DNA of 64,000 bases from Litorivita sp050633545 (GTDB taxonomy: Bacteria > Pseudomonadota > Alphaproteobacteria > Rhodobacterales > Rhodobacteraceae): positions 1 through 64,000 of the forward strand of contig JBOEGS010000001.1 of assembly GCA_050633545.1 (NCBI GenBank), written 5' to 3'. Under the pieces are notes generated by a model, which was not told where the DNA came from, searched no databases, and worked only from the letters and a program-made list of their open reading frames with translations. Of the stretch, positions 54,688 to 62,329 are shown one piece after another; within the stretch, counting starts at the first letter, position 1, and every line of letters begins with the position of its first letter. The position numbers and the translations under genes are program-made.

Positions 54688-55359
54688 TCAGTTTTGCGAC
54701 AGGCGCGTAGGCTGTTTGTAGAAATGGTGCACGCCGATGGTGGCCGTGCGCGGGAATTTGCGCGACCAATTCGGGCTGACCGCCTTGGTATGGTAATGCG
54801 TGGCCCCAGAGGTCAAATCGCGCGGCGCCCCATTGACCATCAATTTTGCGATCTTACCCACCCGTTCAAAGGCGCGCGGCTCTGCGATGATCTCTTTCTT
54901 GCCATCACAGGTATAGGTGAACTGGCAGGCGTATTTGCGTCCTGTGCCCTGGTTGATCACAGCGCAAACCGTATCGGGATAGCGGGTGCTTTCGACGCGG
55001 TTGAGGATCACTTCGGCAACGGCGAACTGGCCCTTCACGCTTTCCCCACGCGCTTCGAAATACAGCGCCTCGGCAAGGCAGCGCCACTGCGCGCCGCCCT
55101 TGGCGCGGGGCTGGCTGGCCAGCCATTCGCGCGAATAATCGATCTGCAGTCCCGGACGTTCGAGCAGGCCCTGAATGGCGTCTTCGGTCAGCGCGCCAAG
55201 GCCGCGGCGCTCTTGGTCAAGGATTTTGCCCACAGGCGTATCGGCTTGCGCGGGCGCGCCGCTGAGCGTCGCCGCGAAAATTGCAGCGAGAGCGACGGGG
55301 ACGAAGACGGTCTTCAAAATAGAGCGGGCGGCCAAGCGGGCCGATGTAAATACGATCAT
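54688..55359 (-). CDS. SleB-type cell wall hydrolase (Hydrolase_2)
   Basis: A 223-aa exported lytic enzyme. After an N-terminal membrane/signal segment (VFVPVALAAIFAATLSG) comes the SleB/CwlJ domain from about 95: CLAEALYFEARGES with the catalytic Glu, VAEVILNRVESTRYPDTVC, INQGTGRKYACQFTYTCDGK, and the C-terminal ATHYHTKAVSPNW. It should cleave peptidoglycan as a transglycosylase. The region 54503-54687 upstream of folB holds only its leader. Confidence 0.85.
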   Translation of the reverse strand: MIVFTSARLAARSILKTVFVPVALAAIFAATLSGAPAQADTPVGKILDQERRGLGALTEDAIQGLLERPGLQIDYSREWLASQPRAKGGAQWRCLAEALYFEARGESVKGQFAVAEVILNRVESTRYPDTVCAVINQGTGRKYACQFTYTCDGKKEIIAEPRAFERVGKIAKLMVNGAPRDLTSGATHYHTKAVSPNWSRKFPRTATIGVHHFYKQPTRLSQN

Positions 55360-55525
55360 GGATCAAACACTTTCTTTTCTCGGGCTCGACCTCGGATCGT
55401 CACCTGTCTCTTCTGGCCCCAAACTTTCCGGTTTGGTTAACAAACGGACAATTGCGCCTCTCCTAGCAGAAAAGGGCACAAAAGGTCCAGCCATGGGGCG
55501 CTTGCAGGGTTTTTCGCGCCAAATT

Positions 55526-55550
55526 GTAAACAGCGCCTTGCGCCGTTTAC
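55526..55550 (-). terminator. Possible terminator hairpin at the ppdK stop
   Basis: GTAAAC-A-GCG and CGC-C-GTTTAC pair with one mismatch around a 5-nt loop; AATTTGG follows on the minus strand. The stem overlaps the ppdK stop codon. The weak T-tract makes the call tentative. Confidence 0.35.
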
Positions 55551-58225
55551 GAATAATATTGTGCAGGAACCGCAGCATATGGACGGCTGGAGCCCGCCAC
55601 CCACCCGATCTTGTCTGCCACCGCCAGCTGCGCCGCCGCGAGCCGTGCAACCGGCACGCGGAAGGGCGAACAGGACACATAGTCAAATCCGGCGGCGCGG
55701 CAAAAGGCGATTGATTCGGGGCTGCCGCCATGTTCGCCGCAGATCGAAACGGTCAGATCCGAGCGCACCGCGCGCCCGCGCTCGGCCCCGATGGTGAGCA
55801 ATTCGCCGACCCCGTCTTGGTCAAGCGTGTGGAACGGATCTTCGGGGTAGACGCCCAAATTGACGTATTGCGACATGAAGCGGCCCGCGTCATCGCGGCT
55901 CAGCCCATAGGTCATTTGGGTCAAATCATTAGTGCCAAAGCTCAAAAACGCAGCGTGGTGCACGATCTCGCCCGCCCGCAGCGCGGCGCGCGGGGTTTCG
56001 ACCATCACTCCAAGGCGATAGGTAAAATTGCTGCCGGTTTCGGTGCGCACGGCGGCGGCCACGGCATCGACGCGGGTTTTGACCAATTCGACCTCGCGTT
56101 TCGCCGACACAAGCGGGATCATGATCTCGGGCACCACGGCGGCGCCGTCGCGGCTGGCCTCGACGGTGGCCTCGAAAATCGCGCGCGCCTGCATGTCGTA
56201 GATTTCCGGCACGGTGATCCCGAGGCGCACGCCGCGCATGCCCAGCATCGGGTTATATTCCGACAGGGCCTCGACACGGCGCGTCACATCCGACAGCGGC
56301 AGGTCCAAAGCCTCGGCCAATTCGCGGTGCCCCGCGCGGTCATGGGGCAAGAATTCGTGCAAGGGCGGATCAAACAGGCGGATGCAAACCGGTTGGCCTT
56401 GCATGATGCGGAACAATTCGGCGAAATCGGCGCGCTGCATCGGCAAGAGCCTGTCAATCGCGGCGCGGCGGTCTTTTGGCTCGTCGGCAAAAATCATCTC
56501 GCGCATCACGGTCAGGCGGTCGGCCTCGAAGAACATATGTTCGGTGCGGCAAAGCCCGATGCCTTGGGCGGCGAAATTTCGCGCGGTTTGCGCGTCCGCA
56601 GGCGTGTCGGCATTGGCGCGGATGCCGATATCGCACAGGGTATCGGCCCATCCCATCAGCGTTTGAAAGGCCTCGTCCAAAGAGGCTTCCATCAGGTCCG
56701 GCGCACCGGCCAGAACCTCGCCATTGGTGCCGTCGATGGTCAGGATATCGCCTTCGCGAAACACCCGCCCGTCGGCGGCGGTGATGGTTTTTTGCCGCGT
56801 CTGGAAGCGCAGGTTCGACACCCCCACAACACAGGGCAACCCGATGCCGCGCCCGATGACGGCGGCGTGCGATGTCATCCCGCCGCGTTCGGTCAAGACG
56901 CCAACCGCGGCATGCATCCCGCGGATATCCTCGGGCGAGGTTTCGCGGCGCACCAAAATGCACGGCTCGGACCGCGCGGCGGCGGCTTGGGCTTCGGCGG
57001 CGGAAAACACCAAAATGCCGGTGGCCGCGCCGGGGCTGGCGGCAATGCCTGTGGCGATACGATCGCGCGGCGCATCAGGGTCAATTTGCCGGTGCAAAAG
57101 CTCGTTCAAGGCGCGCGGCTCGATGCGCAAAAGCGCCTCTTCACGCGGAATGATCCCGTCTTCGGCAAGGCTCACGGCGATGCGCACGGCGGCGCGGCCC
57201 GACCGTGCGACCCGCACCCCGTCAAGAATATGCACCTGCCCGTTGACCAGCGTAAATTCGGCCTGCATTTCGGCGCGCAGCCGTTTACGCATCAATTGCG
57301 TATGGGCGATCAATTCGTCAAAAGCCTCGGGCGCAAGCTCTTGCAAAGAGGGACCGCGCGGGTCGCGCTCCAGGAAGATCGCCTCGGCGCCTTGCTGAAG
57401 CGCTTCGCGGCCTTGGCTTTGGCGCAGGTAGCGGCCGGTGATTTGCGGATGGCCGGTTTGCGAATTGACCAATTGGATCACGCCCGATCCGCATTCCCCC
57501 TGCCCCAGACCCAGCGCAAGCTCTTGCACCACAAGCCCCAATCCGGCGTCCACCGGCGCGCCTTTGGCCTCGCGCAAAATCCGCGCCGTGGTGCCTTCCC
57601 ACGCCCGCGCCATAGAGCGCAGCACCCCCGCCAATTGCACCGCGGGGTCTTGCGGAAACGGCTCTTCCATCTCGTCTTCGTAAGCGCGCAGCATGGCCTG
57701 AAGCCCCGCCTCGCCCGGCTCGGTGATATCGTCGAAATCGTCGGGATCAAGCCGCGCCACATCCACCGCATAGGATTGCACAAACCGGCGGTAAAGCTCG
57801 CAAGCCGCCTCCTTACCGATCCGCTCGCTCAGCTCTTTGTAGCGCGCATCGTTGAGGCCGATGTTCAAAATCGCCCCCGGCCCGCCCCAATCGGCCCCTT
57901 CGGAAGACGGGCGCACGCACAAAAGCGGGCCATCGCCAAAGGGTTCGAGCAGCTTTTTCATCTTGGGCATTTTGCCCGCCGCGATCCGGTGCACCTCGGC
58001 AAAGGACAGCGCCACGGTGCGCGGCACCGGCATGTCGAGCCGGATCAGCCGTTGCAGGCATTTTGCCCGCCCGCCATGGGTTTGCGGCGACATCGGCGCG
58101 GTCGGGGTGATCAGGGTCACATCGGGGTTTTGCGCCAATGGATGCGCCTCCAGCGCCGCGATCTGCGCCGTATCAGAGGATGAGGTCGGGGCTTTGGGGT
58201 CTTGCTGCACTGCGGCACCTTTCAT
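55547..58225 (-). CDS. ppdK: Pyruvate, phosphate dikinase
   Basis: An 892-aa enzyme interconverting pyruvate + ATP + Pi and PEP + AMP + PPi. The phospho-His domain has GGMTSHAAVIGRG (448-460, His453). The C-terminal PEP/pyruvate barrel has GLCRTEHMFFE, FLSFGTNDLTQMTYGLSRDD and the catalytic Cys in SICGEHGGSPESI. The N-terminal nucleotide domain is unusual: CVRPSSEGADWGGPGAIL at 103-120 replaces the expected CVRSGA-SMPGMMDT-type text. GTG/ATG upstream alternatives are not needed. It follows glyS on the same strand with an 89-nt gap. Confidence 0.9.
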   Translation of the reverse strand: MKGAAVQQDPKAPTSSSDTAQIAALEAHPLAQNPDVTLITPTAPMSPQTHGGRAKCLQRLIRLDMPVPRTVALSFAEVHRIAAGKMPKMKKLLEPFGDGPLLCVRPSSEGADWGGPGAILNIGLNDARYKELSERIGKEAACELYRRFVQSYAVDVARLDPDDFDDITEPGEAGLQAMLRAYEDEMEEPFPQDPAVQLAGVLRSMARAWEGTTARILREAKGAPVDAGLGLVVQELALGLGQGECGSGVIQLVNSQTGHPQITGRYLRQSQGREALQQGAEAIFLERDPRGPSLQELAPEAFDELIAHTQLMRKRLRAEMQAEFTLVNGQVHILDGVRVARSGRAAVRIAVSLAEDGIIPREEALLRIEPRALNELLHRQIDPDAPRDRIATGIAASPGAATGILVFSAAEAQAAAARSEPCILVRRETSPEDIRGMHAAVGVLTERGGMTSHAAVIGRGIGLPCVVGVSNLRFQTRQKTITAADGRVFREGDILTIDGTNGEVLAGAPDLMEASLDEAFQTLMGWADTLCDIGIRANADTPADAQTARNFAAQGIGLCRTEHMFFEADRLTVMREMIFADEPKDRRAAIDRLLPMQRADFAELFRIMQGQPVCIRLFDPPLHEFLPHDRAGHRELAEALDLPLSDVTRRVEALSEYNPMLGMRGVRLGITVPEIYDMQARAIFEATVEASRDGAAVVPEIMIPLVSAKREVELVKTRVDAVAAAVRTETGSNFTYRLGVMVETPRAALRAGEIVHHAAFLSFGTNDLTQMTYGLSRDDAGRFMSQYVNLGVYPEDPFHTLDQDGVGELLTIGAERGRAVRSDLTVSICGEHGGSPESIAFCRAAGFDYVSCSPFRVPVARLAAAQLAVADKIGWVAGSSRPYAAVPAQYYS

Positions 58226-58314
58226 ATTGCCGTCACACTACGCCCCAAGGGGCGCAGCGCGCAAGCGGCAAGAGCCGCGATGCTTGCGGCGCGCGCATGG
58301 GCGCGCGGGGCGCA

Positions 58315-60567
58315 TCAGCCTTCGATGCGTGTCAGGTCCGCCGCCGAAAGGCAGATGGTGCGAATACGCGACAAGAGATTGAGCCGGTTGCGGCGCACGA
58401 TCTGATTGTCGGAATTGACCTGCACCGCTTCGAAAAACGCATCAATCGGGGCGCGCAGCGAGGCCATGCCTTGCATGGCGGAGGCGAAATCTTCGGCCAC
58501 GATGGCCGAAGAGATCGCAGCCCCCGCCGTATCGAGCGCCGCAAAGAGATCGCGTTCGGCATCGGTTTCGGCAAATTTCACGTCCGCGCCGTATTCATAG
58601 CTGACGCCATCGTTTTCCTCGGCTTGGGTGAGGATATTATTGGCCCGCTTGAAGCCTTGCAGCAGGTTCGCGCCATCATCGGTGGCCAATACATCCGACA
58701 AAGCGCGCGCGCGTTTGACCAATAGCGTCAAATCGTCGTTGCCCGCCATCGCCACGCAGGCATCGATCACATCATGGCGCAGGCCCTGATCGCGCAGGTA
58801 GACCTTGAGCCGGTCGTGGAAAAACGCCAGCAAATCCGCCGACAGGTCCGGCACACCCGTTTCCAGATCGCCCAAGAGCGAGCCCTCGCCGGTCTCGGGC
58901 GCATCGTCATGGCCGTCGAATTTTTCGATCACGGTGCGGAAGGCCGCGCCGAACACGCCGTGGTCGGCGATCTCTTCGAGAACATCCTCAAGCGCTTTGA
59001 TTTCAGCGCCATTGGCCCCGTCGCGGCTCAGGTTGATTTTATGTTTTAGAAGCTGGCTGTCGATGAATTGATCAAGGCTCAGGCGCAGATCACCGGCCAA
59101 AATGATGCGAATGACCCCAAGCGCCGCGCGGCGCAAGGCATAGGGGTCTTTGGATCCGGTGGGCTTTTCGTCGATCGCCCAGAACCCCGTCAACGTGTCG
59201 AGCTTATCGGCCAAGGCGACGCTGCGCGCCACCGCGCCTTCGGGCACGTCATCGGAGGGGCCGAGGGGCGAGTAATGCTGCTCGCAGGCCTCGGCCACGG
59301 CGCCGGGCAATCCGGCGGCCTGCGCGTAGTAGCGGCCCATAAGCCCTTGAAGTTCGGGGAATTCATAGACCATTTCAGAGCTAAGATCGGCCTTGGCGAC
59401 CTCGGCAGCCTGCATGGCCAGCGCCGGATCGGCGCCCACGCTCGCCGCCATCTCGCCCGCCAGCGCACGGATCCGCGCGATGCGGTCGGCTTGGCTGCCC
59501 AACTGGTTTTGGAAGGTGACGTTTTCGAGTTGCTCGGTCCAAGCTGTCATGCCCGAACGGGCCACGCGCAGGTCGTTTTCCCAAAAGAATTTCGCATCCG
59601 ACAGGCGCGCGAACAAAACCTTCTGGTTGCCCGCCAGAACCGTCGCGCCATTGTCGGCGGTTTCGCGGTTGGCAACGGTGATGAAGCGTTCGATACGTCC
59701 GGTTTTGGGGTTTTTCACCGAAAAGAATTTCTGGTGCTCTTTCATCGAGGTGCGCAGAACTTCGGGCGGCAAGCCAAGGAAATCATTGGCGATCTCGCCC
59801 ATCAAGACGACGGGCCATTCGACCAATCCGGCCACTTCGGCCAAAAGGCCCTTGTCCTCGACAACCTCCAGCCCGCTTGCGAAGGCCTGATTGGTGGCTT
59901 CGTGCCAGATATGTTCGGCCCGCTCGGCGGGGTCGAGGATCACATGGGCGCGTTTGAGCCGCGCCGCGTAATCGTCAAAGGAGGTCACGGTAAAGCGCCC
60001 CTTGGACATAAATCGGTGGCCTTCGGTGGTGTTGGAGGCGGTGATGCCGTCAATCTCGAAGGGCACGACCTCGGCCCCTGTCTCGTCGGTCACGATGCAC
60101 AGGATCGAATGCAGCGGGCGCACCCATTTGAGGCTGCCTGCACCCCAGCGCATGGATTTGGGCCATGGGAAATTGCGGATCGTATCGTCCAGAACCTGTG
60201 CGATGATCTCGGCGGCGGGGCGGCCTTTTTTGGCGATCACCGCATAGAAGACCTTGCCCTTTTTCTCCTCGCGCTCTTCGAGATCCTCGCGCGTGACACC
60301 TGCGCCGCGCAAGAAGCCCTCGATGGCCTTTTCGGGCGCATCGACGCGCGGGCCTTTGCGCTCTTCGCGCGTGTCGGGGCTTTTGGCCAAGAGGCCCTCG
60401 ACGGCGAGGGTCAAGCGGCGCGGCGTGGAAAACGCCCCCGCATGGGCATAGGTCAGCCCCGCCTCGACCAAACCGTCGGTGACTTTCTTGCGCAGGTCCT
60501 CGGCGGCGCGGGCCTGCATGCGCGCGGGAATTTCTTCACTGAAGAGTTCAATCAGAAGATCGGGCAT
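58315..60567 (-). CDS. glyS: Glycyl-tRNA synthetase beta subunit
   Basis: A 750-aa beta chain of the bacterial alpha2beta2 glycyl-tRNA synthetase; it binds tRNA-Gly. DLLIELFSEEIPARMQARAA at the N-terminus, FSTPRRLTLAVEGL, and the HD-like segment ADKLDTLTGFWAIDEKPTGS are typical; the C-terminus resembles the anticodon-binding domain of ArgRS. Its start overlaps the stop of the upstream small protein by 1 nt (TAATG), so the operon glyQ-small ORF-glyS is translationally coupled. Confidence 0.95.
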   Translation of the reverse strand: MPDLLIELFSEEIPARMQARAAEDLRKKVTDGLVEAGLTYAHAGAFSTPRRLTLAVEGLLAKSPDTREERKGPRVDAPEKAIEGFLRGAGVTREDLEEREEKKGKVFYAVIAKKGRPAAEIIAQVLDDTIRNFPWPKSMRWGAGSLKWVRPLHSILCIVTDETGAEVVPFEIDGITASNTTEGHRFMSKGRFTVTSFDDYAARLKRAHVILDPAERAEHIWHEATNQAFASGLEVVEDKGLLAEVAGLVEWPVVLMGEIANDFLGLPPEVLRTSMKEHQKFFSVKNPKTGRIERFITVANRETADNGATVLAGNQKVLFARLSDAKFFWENDLRVARSGMTAWTEQLENVTFQNQLGSQADRIARIRALAGEMAASVGADPALAMQAAEVAKADLSSEMVYEFPELQGLMGRYYAQAAGLPGAVAEACEQHYSPLGPSDDVPEGAVARSVALADKLDTLTGFWAIDEKPTGSKDPYALRRAALGVIRIILAGDLRLSLDQFIDSQLLKHKINLSRDGANGAEIKALEDVLEEIADHGVFGAAFRTVIEKFDGHDDAPETGEGSLLGDLETGVPDLSADLLAFFHDRLKVYLRDQGLRHDVIDACVAMAGNDDLTLLVKRARALSDVLATDDGANLLQGFKRANNILTQAEENDGVSYEYGADVKFAETDAERDLFAALDTAGAAISSAIVAEDFASAMQGMASLRAPIDAFFEAVQVNSDNQIVRRNRLNLLSRIRTICLSAADLTRIEG

Positions 60568-61094
60568 TATTGGTAACTTTCAGGTGCAGGGGGGCAATCT
60601 GTGGGCGCGGCTTTGCCGTTGAACACTGCCTCGCCGCAATGGTTGATCTGGTGCCACGCGAAACCGCGGCCATCGGGCAGAACCGCAATCACGCGGTCGA
60701 CGCCGTAATGGATATTGGCGGTGCCCAAAAAGGCAATGGCTTCGCCATCCTCGATCGATTTGCCGATTTCCTTGGCGTCGAAACATGTGAACCACGGCGG
60801 GCCGATATTGGGTTCGGCGCTCTCGTAGACTTCATAGGTCTCGGTGAGCATGGCTTGGCTGAGCGGGGTCGAGAAACAGGCGCGGTAGCGGATCGGCGAG
60901 CTGTCACTGTCGATGGCTTCGAAACCGTCATAGAGGATCGGCTCGGGCGCGCCGGAGGTCAGCGAAGTGATCGCCACATCCTCGGTGCCGCTGGCCGTGA
61001 CCTCGTCGTAATAGGCATAGACTTGAAGGTAATAGACGGCGGCGCCTGCGGCGAGTGCTGTAATCACGATGAGACCTGCTAGAAACTTGCCCAT
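60567..61094 (-). CDS. Membrane-anchored hypothetical protein (DUF6446-like) between glyQ and glyS
   Basis: A 175-aa protein with one N-terminal membrane helix (LAGLIVITALAAGAAVYYLQ) and a periplasmic part with three Cys (YRACFSTPLSQ; WFTCFDAKEIG; HQINHCGEAV) plus a fourth near the end (DCPPAPES), suggesting disulphides. It is inserted between the two synthetase subunit genes: 3 nt after glyQ and overlapping glyS by 1 nt. This placement is conserved in Rhodobacteraceae as far as I recall. The function is unknown. Confidence 0.8.
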   Translation of the reverse strand: MGKFLAGLIVITALAAGAAVYYLQVYAYYDEVTASGTEDVAITSLTSGAPEPILYDGFEAIDSDSSPIRYRACFSTPLSQAMLTETYEVYESAEPNIGPPWFTCFDAKEIGKSIEDGEAIAFLGTANIHYGVDRVIAVLPDGRGFAWHQINHCGEAVFNGKAAPTDCPPAPESYQ

Positions 61095-61097
61095 GGG

Positions 61098-62039
61098 TTA
61101 TGCGTCCTGCTGCGCGGCAAAGCCGCCCGCTTCGGTTTGCACAAAGGCGTCGGCGCAGGCTTTGGCCAATGTGCGCACGCGCCCGATATAGCCTTGACGC
61201 TCGGTCACCGAGATCACGCCGCGCGCGTCGAGCAGGTTGAAAATATGGCTGGCCTTGATGCATTGATCATAGGCGGGATGGGCCATGATGATGCGTTTGC
61301 CGGTTTTGGGGTCCTCGGCGGGCTGCTCCAAAATCGCGCGGCATTCGGCCTCGGCCTCTTCAAAGTGGCGCAAAAGAACTTCGGTATTGGCGACGTCGAA
61401 GTTCCAGCGGCTGTATTCGCCTTCGGTCTGGCGAAACACATCGCCATAGGTCAAAGGCGTGGGCGATTGCGGGTCGTTATAGGGCATGTCCATGACGTGA
61501 TCGACGCCCAAGACATACATCGCCAGACGTTCGAGACCATAGGTCAATTCGCCCGAGACCGGATGGCAATCATGGCCGCCGACCTGTTGGAAATAGGTGA
61601 ATTGCGACACTTCCATGCCGTCGCACCAGACCTCCCAGCCAAGCCCCCACGCGCCCAAGGTCGGGCTTTCCCAATCATCCTCGACAAAGCGGATGTCGTG
61701 CAGATCCATGTCGATGCCGATGGCTTCGAGGCTGCCCAGATAGAGCGCCTGCAAATCGGGCGGGCTGGGTTTGATCACCACCTGGTATTGGTAATAGTGC
61801 TGCATCCGGTTCGGGTTCTCGCCATAGCGCCCGTCGGTGGGGCGGCGCGAGGGCTGCACATAGGCAGCGGCCCAAGGGCGCGATCCGAGGCTGCGCAATG
61901 TGGTGGCCGGATGGAAGGTGCCCGCCCCGACTTCCATGTCATAAGGCTGCATCACGGCACATCCGCGCGCGGCCCAATAGGCTTGAAGGCGCAGGATAAT
62001 TTCCTGAAAGCTGCGGGGTTTATCACTGCTGGCTGCCAT
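61098..62039 (-). CDS. glyQ: Glycyl-tRNA synthetase alpha subunit
   Basis: A 313-aa catalytic chain of the class II synthetase: SFQEIILRLQAYWAARGCAV, MEVGAGTFHPATTLRSLG, VQPSRRPTDGRYGENPNRMQ and SQFTYFQQVGGHDC give motifs 1-3 of the family. The start at 62039 is the usual one (MAAS-DKPRSF). The 290-nt gap to the divergent gene at 62330 contains the promoters of both; no riboswitch or clear operator was seen. Confidence 0.95.
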   Translation of the reverse strand: MAASSDKPRSFQEIILRLQAYWAARGCAVMQPYDMEVGAGTFHPATTLRSLGSRPWAAAYVQPSRRPTDGRYGENPNRMQHYYQYQVVIKPSPPDLQALYLGSLEAIGIDMDLHDIRFVEDDWESPTLGAWGLGWEVWCDGMEVSQFTYFQQVGGHDCHPVSGELTYGLERLAMYVLGVDHVMDMPYNDPQSPTPLTYGDVFRQTEGEYSRWNFDVANTEVLLRHFEEAEAECRAILEQPAEDPKTGKRIIMAHPAYDQCIKASHIFNLLDARGVISVTERQGYIGRVRTLAKACADAFVQTEAGGFAAQQDA

Positions 62040-62329
62040 ATCTTCGGTCCCTGATCATCTGGTCCGCGCGTTGCCGTGCGGGGGCGTCTTGCGGGGGCAA
62101 AGGCGCGGGCGGGGCCGCAACTGTGCGGGCGGCGCGCTTTGCCGGTTGTCGGATGCGTGTGGCGCGCGGATCACGCCGCCCTCTGCCTTAAATCGCGCGT
62201 CCTAACTACGGCCCCCAGCGGGCGGGGTCAATTGCGTGCTCACGCATTATTTGGATGCGCTCTGCGTCAGATTTGTTATGAAACCCCAAGCAAGACCAAA
62301 AACACGTTTAACAAGGGCGACAGGGCAAG

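Noticed and set aside
55730..58183. 817-aa open frame on the plus strand
   Set aside because: Antisense shadow of ppdK; no recognisable domain.
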